Position numbers and translations under genes: made by a program. The notes beneath the pieces are model-generated. The model was not told the DNA's origin, did not search any database, and saw nothing but the letters and a program-made list of their open reading frames with translations. A DNA stretch of 21,620 bases. Origin: an uncultured Lachnospiraceae bacterium (GTDB lineage: Bacteria; Bacillota; Clostridia; Lachnospirales; Lachnospiraceae). The stretch is taken from assembly GCA_910579645.1 (NCBI GenBank), contig CAJTVK010000076.1:1-21620 (forward strand). Reading direction: 5' to 3'. Position 1 is the stretch's first letter. Each line of letters opens with the position of its first letter. Positions 6,439 to 12,905 of the stretch are shown here, piece after piece.

Positions 6439-7827
6439 CTATCTGATGCAAAGGCTGTCTGACATGACGCAGCGTCTTCTCTTAGTGAAAGCACTGGCGC
6501 TTGTCAGGCCTTCCCCTGTCCTGCTGGCAATGGTAAAGGTACAGTAGCCCTCGCCGCCGAAGCCCAAAGCCGCATAGGAAGGAGCATTCTTTACAAGGAT
6601 TGCGGTATCGATTGCTTTTGCATACTTTGTGATATTGTCCACGTTCTTGGAATGGATGTGAGCCGAATGTCTGTTGCCATGCTCCAGCCAAACTGCTTTT
6701 TCCACCGCATCGTCGAAATCTTTCGCCCTTACCATACCGAGAATCGGCATCATCAGTTCCTCGGAAATCAGCGGATGTTCTTTCTCTCCCTCAAATACGA
6801 TACATCTGATATTGTCCGGCACCTCTACCCCAATCATGGCAAGCAGCGCCTTTGCGCTTCTGCCCACGCATTTCCGGTTCAGTCCCTTCGGCGTCAGCAC
6901 TACGCCGGTCAGCTTATCCTGCTCTTCTTTGCCGATCCGGTAACAGCCCTGCTCGCTGACCATGTAATGCATCAGTTCGTCCGCCACGCTGTCCACCGCT
7001 ACGATTTCCTTCTCCGCAATACAAGGCAGATTGTTGTCAAAGGTACATCCGTTTACGATATCTTCCGCCGCTTTCCTTATGTCCGCCGTTTCGTCCACCA
7101 GAGCCGGCGGATTTCCTGCCCCTGCCCCGATGCCTCTTTTGCCGGAAGAAAGGACTGCCGTTACCACGCCCGGCCCGCCGGTTGCTACCAGCAGCGAAAT
7201 ATCTTTATGTTTCATCATAATATTGCTTGTTTCTAATGTTGGCTTTTCTACCGTGCAGGCAATCACTTCCGGCCCGCCGGCTTCCACGGAAGCCTCATTT
7301 ACCATATTGATGGCAAATATGGAAGTCATAATGGCTGCCGGGTGGGGATTGAACACAACCGTGTTGCCGCCTGCCAGCATGCCGATAGTATTGCACAAGA
7401 TCGTCTCGGAAGGGTTCGTGCAGGGTGTAATCGCCCCGATTACACCGAAAGGCCCCATTTCCACCAACGTCAGCCCTCTGTCTCCCGACCATGCGGTAGT
7501 GGTGATGTCCTCCGTGCCGGGCGTCCTCTCCGCCACTAAATGGTGTTTCAGTATCTTATGCCCTACATTGCCCATGCCTGTTTCCTGCACACCCATGCGG
7601 GCAATGACTTCTGCGTTTTCCTTTGTTTTTCTCCTGATGATGGAGATAATCTTTTCCCTCTGGTCCATGGACATAGCCTGCACTTTTTTCTGTGCCTGCT
7701 TTGCGGCTCCAATCGCGGCATTCATATCCTTGAATACGCCTCTGCTCCCTACCGGGTCGGCATCAATCTGAAGCCTTGCAACTACTTCTTTTACTACATC
7801 CTGCACCAACTGCTCATTTACTGCCAC
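6439..7827 (-). CDS. pduP: CoA-acylating aldehyde dehydrogenase, PduP/EutE type
   Basis: 462-residue aldehyde dehydrogenase of the CoA-acylating PduP/EutE group. It oxidises an aldehyde (here probably lactaldehyde) with NAD+ and CoA to the acyl-CoA, feeding PduL. The catalytic thiol is Cys269 in FDNNLPCIAEKE, a PduP signature. Cofactor-binding features include GPFGVIGAITPCTNPSET (about 125-142) and ATGGPGVV (about 215-222). Residues 3-20 (VNEQLVQDVVKEVVARLQ) are an amphipathic encapsulation helix followed by a short linker, as in PduP. The start is GTG at 7827, with AAAGGG about eight bases upstream; no in-frame ATG fits. The 197-base gap to the previous gene contains only a small hairpin (near 7993-8016). 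Confidence 0.94.
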   Translation of the reverse strand: MAVNEQLVQDVVKEVVARLQIDADPVGSRGVFKDMNAAIGAAKQAQKKVQAMSMDQREKIISIIRRKTKENAEVIARMGVQETGMGNVGHKILKHHLVAERTPGTEDITTTAWSGDRGLTLVEMGPFGVIGAITPCTNPSETILCNTIGMLAGGNTVVFNPHPAAIMTSIFAINMVNEASVEAGGPEVIACTVEKPTLETSNIMMKHKDISLLVATGGPGVVTAVLSSGKRGIGAGAGNPPALVDETADIRKAAEDIVNGCTFDNNLPCIAEKEIVAVDSVADELMHYMVSEQGCYRIGKEEQDKLTGVVLTPKGLNRKCVGRSAKALLAMIGVEVPDNIRCIVFEGEKEHPLISEELMMPILGMVRAKDFDDAVEKAVWLEHGNRHSAHIHSKNVDNITKYAKAIDTAILVKNAPSYAALGFGGEGYCTFTIASRTGEGLTSASAFTKRRRCVMSDSLCIR

Positions 7828-8024
7828 ATTCTCATCCCTTTCTTTTCATGATTTGACTTACCGGGATTGTTCTGCTTTTCATCTATGTAATATCGGGAAC
7901 CGTTTTTATTCCTCTGCCCGCAATACTCCGCACTCACATTTCCAATGCAAATATTCCGGCAGGTTTTCTTACAGCGCATATCGGAAATCATCGGCACAGC
8001 CATACGGCTCATCCGAATGCCTGC

Positions 8025-8507
8025 TTAACGGAAAATCTCCCTCCCGTAAGCGGCCAATGCCGTATCCTGCTCCAAAGTGCCTCCGCTCACGCCCAATGCG
8101 CCCACTATTTTCCCGTTCCGTTCCAGAACTTCTCCTCCGCCGAAAATCACTATCCTGCCTTGGTTCGTATTCTGTATGCCATACAGCGGCTGTCCCGGCA
8201 TACTCAGCCTGCCCAGTTCCGCCGTGGACATTTTCAGCCCGGCGGACGTATATGCCTTGTTCAGCGCAATGTCGAAGCTGGCAATATAAGCATCGTCCAT
8301 GCAGTGGATTAGCACAGGCCTGGCCGCCTTGTCCGCTATCGCTATGACCACCGGAAGCCCCATTTCTTCCGCTTTCCGTTCCACCTGCCCCGCAAGTTCC
8401 TTGGCCTCTTCCAACGTCAGCCCGGCTTCCGCCGCCGCTTCCTCTGCCTGTCCTGCCGCCTGTTTTATTGTCTGTTCCACAATCTGACGGATTATCTGTT
8501 CCTCCAT
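8025..8507 (-). CDS. GlcG/HbpS-like (DUF336) protein with encapsulation peptide
   Basis: 160-residue protein of the GlcG/HbpS family, also found as the C-terminal half of some PduO proteins. Family features are LPVVIAIADKAARPV, the DIALNKAYTSAGLKM helix and IVIFGGGEVLERNGKIVGALGVSGG. Some members bind haem or cobalamin, but the role in microcompartments is not settled. Residues 1-17 (MEEQIIRQIVEQTIKQA) are an amphipathic helix followed by an Ala/Glu linker, so it is probably internal cargo. The ATG at 8507 is preferred because GGGTGAT upstream pairs with the 16S tail at correct spacing and puts the helix at the very N-terminus. A GTG at 8534 with AAGGA ten bases upstream would add nine residues. 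It follows the aldolase closely and is probably translated with it. Confidence 0.85.
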   Translation of the reverse strand: MEEQIIRQIVEQTIKQAAGQAEEAAAEAGLTLEEAKELAGQVERKAEEMGLPVVIAIADKAARPVLIHCMDDAYIASFDIALNKAYTSAGLKMSTAELGRLSMPGQPLYGIQNTNQGRIVIFGGGEVLERNGKIVGALGVSGGTLEQDTALAAYGREIFR

Positions 8508-8547
8508 GGCATCACCCATGCCTTTCCGCAGCACGCTTCTTCATTCC

Positions 8548-9357
8548 TTATAAACCAAGCTGCTCCATGACTTTCTTTGTGATGGAAGCAACCAGATCCG
8601 CATCCGCATTCCCTGCTCCCCCGTTGCCTGTCCCACAGGAACCGCTGCAGCTATGGCAGCTGGGCTTGCCTGCTTTCTTGTTCGGGCACAGATCCGCAGG
8701 ATGCTTCCCGGTCATGCCGAACTGTCTTCTGATTTCGTACAGTCTTTCCACCTGTGCCGGTGAGAGTTCCTTGGGCCCGCCCAACACTTTGGACTGGTAT
8801 AACAGACGTGCATAAAACTCTACGGATTCCATCTTATGATATGCGCTCAGGAGAGAATCGGAATATGCCAATGCCCCATGATTTTCCAGCAATACCGCAT
8901 CATAATACTGCAGATATTTGGAAACCGCATCCGGAATTTCTTCCGTGGAAGGCGTGCCGTACTCCGCAATCGGCACACAGCCTAAAGCAATTACTGCTTC
9001 CGGCATAATCGGCTGAGTCAAAGGAATGCCTGCAATGGCAAAGCTGGTGGCATATAAAGGATGAGCATGTACAACGGAACGTACATCCGGCCTTTCCTTA
9101 TACACCCTCATATGCATTTTGATTTCGGAAGACGGACGGAATCCTTTGTTGGCCTGGATTACTTTTCCTTCCGCATCCACTTTGCAGATGTATTCCGGGG
9201 TCATGAAGCCCTTGCTCACCCCCGTGGGCGTGCATAAAAATTCGTTGTCGTTTAACTTAACCGAAAAATTACCGTCGTTGGAAGCCACCATGCCACGGTT
9301 ATAAACTCTTTTTCCGATTTCGCACATCTCTTTTTTGATTTCATACTCATTCTGCAT
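8548..9357 (-). CDS. Class II aldolase with C-terminal encapsulation peptide (fuculose/rhamnulose-phosphate type)
   Basis: 269-residue class II aldolase/adducin-family protein, first gene of the operon. Expected reaction: zinc-dependent cleavage of L-fuculose-1-phosphate or L-rhamnulose-1-phosphate to DHAP and L-lactaldehyde; which sugar cannot be decided here. Metal and catalytic residues are visible: Glu78 (PSSEIKMH), His97 and His99 (VVHAHPLY), and His160 (LLENHGAL). The catalytic domain ends near 220. A Cys-rich, Gly-rich linker follows (Cys224, 234, 237, 241), then an amphipathic C-terminal helix (ADLVASITKKVMEQLGL), so the aldolase is probably targeted to the lumen. AAGGAGG lies 11 bases before the ATG. 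This aldolase defines the compartment as a lactaldehyde-processing type, like fucose/rhamnose BMCs of Clostridium phytofermentans or Planctomycetes. Confidence 0.92.
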   Translation of the reverse strand: MQNEYEIKKEMCEIGKRVYNRGMVASNDGNFSVKLNDNEFLCTPTGVSKGFMTPEYICKVDAEGKVIQANKGFRPSSEIKMHMRVYKERPDVRSVVHAHPLYATSFAIAGIPLTQPIMPEAVIALGCVPIAEYGTPSTEEIPDAVSKYLQYYDAVLLENHGALAYSDSLLSAYHKMESVEFYARLLYQSKVLGGPKELSPAQVERLYEIRRQFGMTGKHPADLCPNKKAGKPSCHSCSGSCGTGNGGAGNADADLVASITKKVMEQLGL

Positions 9358-9418
9358 ATTATCCTTTTCCTCCTTGCTTTTATATGTATGATATTGGTTT
9401 CTTGTTGGTTATGTGCTT

Positions 9419-9447
9419 ATAATACCACATAAAATAACATCAGTCAA
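9419..9447 (-). promoter_or_regulatory. Main promoter of the BMC operon
   Basis: The minus strand has TTGACT (9442-9447), a 17-bp spacer and TATTAT (9419-9424), with TGG directly before the -10 as an extended -10. This is close to the vegetative sigma consensus. Transcription should start near 9412, giving a leader of about 55 nt before the aldolase ATG at 9357. No riboswitch fits in that leader. Confidence 0.85.
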
Positions 9448-9462
9448 TTTGTTTTTATGTGG
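9425..9462. promoter_or_regulatory. Palindromic operator over the BMC promoter
   Basis: A perfect 10-bp inverted repeat, CCACATAAAA on the minus strand (9453-9462) and TTTTATGTGG (9425-9434), is separated by 18 bp. The arms flank the -35 box and touch the -10, so a bound dimer, or two dimers, would block RNA polymerase. Such a site fits a sugar- or aldehyde-responsive repressor. No regulator gene is encoded in this window, and I do not recognise the motif as a known operator. Confidence 0.7.
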
Positions 9463-9570
9463 TTTTTATATTTTTTTGTCTTTTTAATTACAGTCCGCCC
9501 CCAATCAGAGTTCCCTGCCGCAGGCAGCGGGGCATCCATCTCCAAACGCTGCCTACAGCGGGGTATTGCT

Positions 9571-9706
9571 CCTCGCGGCATTCGCCAGATATCCGCATAA
9601 ATGCGGCCGCTTGGCTCGTTGCCCGCGGTAATCAAATACCTCGCGGCATTCGTCAAATGTCCGTGCAGGCACGGCTGCTTGGCTCGTTGCCCGTAGGCAT
9701 AAATAA
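9571..9706. repeat. 68-bp tandem duplication with covarying hairpins
   Basis: Two ungapped 68-bp copies (9571-9638 and 9639-9706) share CCTCGCGGCATTCG and TTGGCTCGTTGCCCG. Each centre is a 6-bp hairpin: CCGCAT-AA-ATGCGG (9593-9606) and CCGTGC-AG-GCACGG (9661-9674). Both arms changed together, so pairing is kept. This looks like a dispersed palindromic repeat family rather than a gene. Confidence 0.88.
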
Positions 9707-9805
9707 AGCTGCTGCCCGCTCACGGAATCCTGTCTTTGCTTCGAACCTTCAAAAACACCGCCGCTCTGACACTCTGTTTCAATGCCTTAGAGCGTGTTTG
9801 CGGTA

Positions 9806-9843
9806 TGACAAAAACATGTCCGAATCAAAGATAAAATTTCGGA
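9806..9843 (-). terminator. Weak possible terminator of the RES/ABC operon
   Basis: About 50 bases after the kinase stop, the minus strand has a 6-bp stem TCCGAA/TTCGGA (9838-9843 and 9819-9824) with a 13-nt loop. It is followed by CATGTTTTTGTC. The stem is short, so this is only a candidate; no better terminator is visible before the BMC promoter. Confidence 0.4.
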
Positions 9844-9890
9844 AGCGGGCAGCAGCACGAAATTGATTTCCTTACGGGAAACAGCTTCAC

Positions 9891-10838
9891 TTACTGACAT
9901 TGATTCAGTTCCCACTCCAATTGGCCGATATATGCTTTATACTTTATAAACCAATCCGGCTCGGCGCACTTTAATCCGTTGTATCTGTTATAAATAGTGC
10001 GGCACAGCCAATTTATTTTCTTCCGGTCGTTTTCCCTGCTTTCAAAAATCAGCATACGGAATAAATGCACAACACTGTAAAACCTGGTCTTTTGCCAGAA
10101 ATCCTGCGGAATTTTTCCATTGAAATACAGAAAGATGACAGCAAGCCAGAATATATCCTCTTCCCAGCCGTGAAAGCTTACCGCATAAACAAACTCCCTG
10201 TAACAGTCCGTTATCATAATATTTTCATAATCTATCAAAGTCGGCTGCCCGTCCTGCGCCCAAACCACATTATGCAGATGCAGGTCCATATGTACGAAGC
10301 TGCAGTCATATACAAGCCCTGCGGAACTGCCATCCCGAAGAAAATCCATGAACTCTTTTTTAAAAGGAAATTCCATTCCAATATCGGATATTGTACGAAA
10401 ATACAGACTTATTTCATCTTCCATGGATGTGCAGGGCGTCCCGCAGGTTACATCTATATCATGCAGTCTGTGCAGAGCCTCTGCCAATTTCCGGGCAAAA
10501 GGATAAATTTCGGATCTGTCTTTCATACTGTTTACATCCAATTCCGAGCCATGCGCCCAATTGGCCGCCAGACAGTAATCCCCTGTCCCGGAAAGCCTAA
10601 AACCGCACAGCGGCCTGGAAAAAGGCGCCCCTTTTTTATACAAATAATCAATGCATTCATATGTTCTGGCATAGCAGTTCCGGGGAGTAATTCTCAGGAT
10701 AAATCGGGGAGCGCCGTCTTTTGACAGGATAATTTTATCCGAAACGCCCCCTCCTTTTTCCAATATTTCAAACGAAAAACAGCTGATATCTATATATTTC
10801 TCCATACTCCGGAATATCTCTTTCGGTATACCTGACAT
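9891..10838 (-). CDS. Aminoglycoside-phosphotransferase-like kinase (APH/choline kinase fold)
   Basis: 315-residue protein with the APH/choline/homoserine kinase fold. The catalytic loop reads FVHMDLHLHNVV (His183, Asp185, Asn190) and the metal-binding motif LIDYEN (Asp203). An N-terminal lobe strand RFILRITPR replaces the usual invariant Lys strand with Arg, as in several APH relatives. The substrate is unknown. Aminoglycoside resistance is not implied, because family members also phosphorylate choline, sugars, amino acids and proteins. It is the last gene of the RES/ABC operon, starting 16 bases after the RES gene stop. The ATG at 10838 is preferred over one at 10886 because the longer form would overlap that gene by 32 bases. 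The role could be modification or detoxification of the operon's product. Confidence 0.85.
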   Translation of the reverse strand: MSGIPKEIFRSMEKYIDISCFSFEILEKGGGVSDKIILSKDGAPRFILRITPRNCYARTYECIDYLYKKGAPFSRPLCGFRLSGTGDYCLAANWAHGSELDVNSMKDRSEIYPFARKLAEALHRLHDIDVTCGTPCTSMEDEISLYFRTISDIGMEFPFKKEFMDFLRDGSSAGLVYDCSFVHMDLHLHNVVWAQDGQPTLIDYENIMITDCYREFVYAVSFHGWEEDIFWLAVIFLYFNGKIPQDFWQKTRFYSVVHLFRMLIFESRENDRKKINWLCRTIYNRYNGLKCAEPDWFIKYKAYIGQLEWELNQCQ

Positions 10839-10854
10839 TGCAATACCATCCCTT

Positions 10855-12858
10855 CTACATTTGGGCAGCACAGCCGGCATCCTCATTCTCTTTTTCCATA
10901 TCCCACATCTTTTTTATCAATATGGGGATTGCCTGCCGGTATACCTGTGTCATTTTCTGATAGTGCAGAACATAGCTTTCCTCCAGTCTGCCCATATCTG
11001 CCCATGTAATTCCCGGGTCGTCACAAGAATCCCATTTTATCATTTGCACCGTAACATACTCAAAATTCCTCACAATGCTGTAGTCACCGTCGGAGAAATC
11101 CACTACCGAGATTTGCTGGTATATGAAGGAACCTATGCTCTCGGCATTGTCAGCCGGCCAATCCTTATATTTCTTAATTTTCCGTTCATATTCGGAATTG
11201 TCTTCCGTTTCCTGAAAATAGAGCAGTTCTTCCCATTCCTTGGCGCTTAACACAGCAATTTCCGCCTTGTTTTTTTCTTTGTTTAATTTATATGGAAAAA
11301 TTACCTTGGCTTTATGCAAAATACCGTTATCATGTATCTCTCTGCAACTGCCGCCGCCCATGCTTCTCTGCCCCAGCAAATTGCACCTAATTAACTTAGC
11401 GTCCTCTTCCGTGCCTCCTTTCCGCCTGCCTTTTTCCTCCGCTTTTCTCCGGGCGGATTTATCTTCCAGCAATTCGCTTTCCACCAACAGCCTGTTTAAA
11501 ATGCCTATCAGCAGCTGCAGATGAATCTGTCCGAATTTCGTATCACTATATTTATTGCCGTTTATGTTTATGTGTGAAAAAACATTTCCATAAAAATCCG
11601 TGATGGAAGCTGCTTTTATATTTGCATTTCTTGCAATATCCGCTCTTTTTGCAGAGGCACGGTCCGAAACGCCGCCGGCATCCGCCGCATTTTTTGACTC
11701 CCTTGCTTTAACGTCCCGATAGTGCACTTCAATCATATTCTTTAGCTTTTTCAGATCGTCTTCCAAGCAGAACTTTATATTCTTAAAAGCCACAGGCATA
11801 CTTATTTCCATAGACTTAAATAACTGATCGTCATAAGAATCTATTCCGCCGTCTTCGCTCATATGCGTAAAAAGAACTACGTTTTCACGGTACTTCATAT
11901 CCCTTTCGCAGGCCAGCAGTTCCGTTCCCTTATTCTGAATCGCATAGCCGTTAAAACGTTTCGTAGAATAATAGCATATTCCGTCATAGTGGTTTTGCTT
12001 TAAAACCTGAGCTAGCATCTGAGGTATTACATACGCTTCTTTAAACGCATAGTCTTCCAATTCTTCCCTCTTCTGGAAACTGCATATTTCCGATAAAATG
12101 TTCCTGAAAAAATGCCGTTTATTGAAGGTGGGCATTGCGGCGTTTTTCAAGTCCTGCATAATGTAGCACCTTAAGTCAAATATCTTCTTTTTGTCCTTAC
12201 TGCTGATCAGCTCAAACGATGATATCTTAAGCTTTTTCATCATTTCTTCATTATTAAGATTGACCCCTAACTCTTCCGCCACATCGGCTATGGAATTACC
12301 CAAATAAAGAAGCGGCTGTCCCGTCAGGCTGAATCTTTCGTTCCTGAGATTATGCCTCTTATTAAAAGGCACATGGAACATTTCCAGCTTACTCAATATA
12401 TCATCTGTAATCCTTCCCCGAAAGAAAACCCTGTTCTCCACATCTTTCAGCAAGAATTCGTTCTCCGTTTCCGGACAATCGGCAATAAGTCCATATTTCT
12501 TCATCAGAGAATCGAATGCCTCAAGCGCCAGTGTGGTTTTTGAATCAATCCAATAAAGATAGCACATGCGGATTCCGTTAAAAAAATAATCTATTTCCTT
12601 TTCCTCTATTTTTCTGATTACATTATAAAAATTAAGGCATGAATTCTTATGATTGCAAAACTCATTATGGCAGAAATTCTCGTCCCTTTTATCCGCTTCC
12701 TTATCATTATCCGCCCCGTCCAGACAGTAATTCAATTCCACTTTAAACAGCCGCCTATAAGAATCCAGTTCGCATTCAAAGGTCTCATCCCGGTTTTGCA
12801 CCATATCAATTAAGCTTTTCTGCTTTTCATCGGACAAAAAATTTATCAGGCAGTTCAT
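10855..12858 (-). CDS. Large RES-domain protein (putative NAD+-degrading fold)
   Basis: 667-residue protein with a RES domain at about 140-315. Features seen are FFRGRI (Arg147/149), ERFSLTGQPLLYLGNS (Arg175, Tyr185), the following ADVAEELG (Glu195 or 196) and AYVIPQMLAQVLKQNHYDGI leading to CYYSTKR (Ser298). These match the Arg-Tyr-Glu-Ser pattern of RES toxins such as MbcT and ParT, which degrade or transfer ADP-ribose from NAD+. Those toxins are usually about 150-200 residues; this one is far larger. The N-terminal 130 residues carry a Cys/His cluster (Cys63, His64, Cys68, His70, Cys74), possibly zinc. The C-terminal 340 residues, including a charged segment near 460-490, are unrecognised. 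ATG 12858 is chosen for AAAGGAG nine bases upstream; a TTG at 12888 lacks one. No Xre-type antitoxin adjoins it. AT-rich codon use sets it apart from the BMC genes. Confidence 0.8.
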   Translation of the reverse strand: MNCLINFLSDEKQKSLIDMVQNRDETFECELDSYRRLFKVELNYCLDGADNDKEADKRDENFCHNEFCNHKNSCLNFYNVIRKIEEKEIDYFFNGIRMCYLYWIDSKTTLALEAFDSLMKKYGLIADCPETENEFLLKDVENRVFFRGRITDDILSKLEMFHVPFNKRHNLRNERFSLTGQPLLYLGNSIADVAEELGVNLNNEEMMKKLKISSFELISSKDKKKIFDLRCYIMQDLKNAAMPTFNKRHFFRNILSEICSFQKREELEDYAFKEAYVIPQMLAQVLKQNHYDGICYYSTKRFNGYAIQNKGTELLACERDMKYRENVVLFTHMSEDGGIDSYDDQLFKSMEISMPVAFKNIKFCLEDDLKKLKNMIEVHYRDVKARESKNAADAGGVSDRASAKRADIARNANIKAASITDFYGNVFSHININGNKYSDTKFGQIHLQLLIGILNRLLVESELLEDKSARRKAEEKGRRKGGTEEDAKLIRCNLLGQRSMGGGSCREIHDNGILHKAKVIFPYKLNKEKNKAEIAVLSAKEWEELLYFQETEDNSEYERKIKKYKDWPADNAESIGSFIYQQISVVDFSDGDYSIVRNFEYVTVQMIKWDSCDDPGITWADMGRLEESYVLHYQKMTQVYRQAIPILIKKMWDMEKENEDAGCAAQM

Positions 12859-12905
12859 TCCAAAATTCTCCTTTGCACAAATTATCAAACGGTTCCTGTC
12901 AGGAT

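Larger units (their letters stand above)
9481..9890. other. Non-coding spacer rich in inverted repeats
   Basis: No supportable gene lies here. Besides the 68-bp duplication (9571-9706) it holds an 8-bp inverted repeat (9522-9529 and 9547-9554), a 5-bp hairpin at 9515-9527, and a perfect 13-bp inverted repeat (9708-9720 and 9844-9856) that encloses 123 bases. Base composition is GC-richer than the flanking promoter region. It separates the BMC operon from the RES/ABC operon, and both are transcribed leftward. Confidence 0.7.

Noticed and set aside
7818..8012. 64-codon minus-strand frame between the aldehyde dehydrogenase and HbpS-like genes
   Set aside because: It has no good Shine-Dalgarno site, overlaps the dehydrogenase start, has many scattered Met and Cys and resembles no family. 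It is probably leader sequence.
9358..9412. Cobalamin riboswitch or EutV-type antiterminator in the BMC leader
   Set aside because: The leader is only about 55 nt and has no B12-box or paired hairpins of those types; no B12 enzyme is in the operon.
9444..9656. 70-codon minus-strand frame upstream of the BMC operon
   Set aside because: It runs through the 68-bp repeat and the operon promoter/operator; its composition follows the repeat, not a protein.
9891..10838. Calling the kinase an aminoglycoside resistance gene
   Set aside because: Only the general APH fold motifs are visible; operon context gives no antibiotic link and the family has many other substrates.
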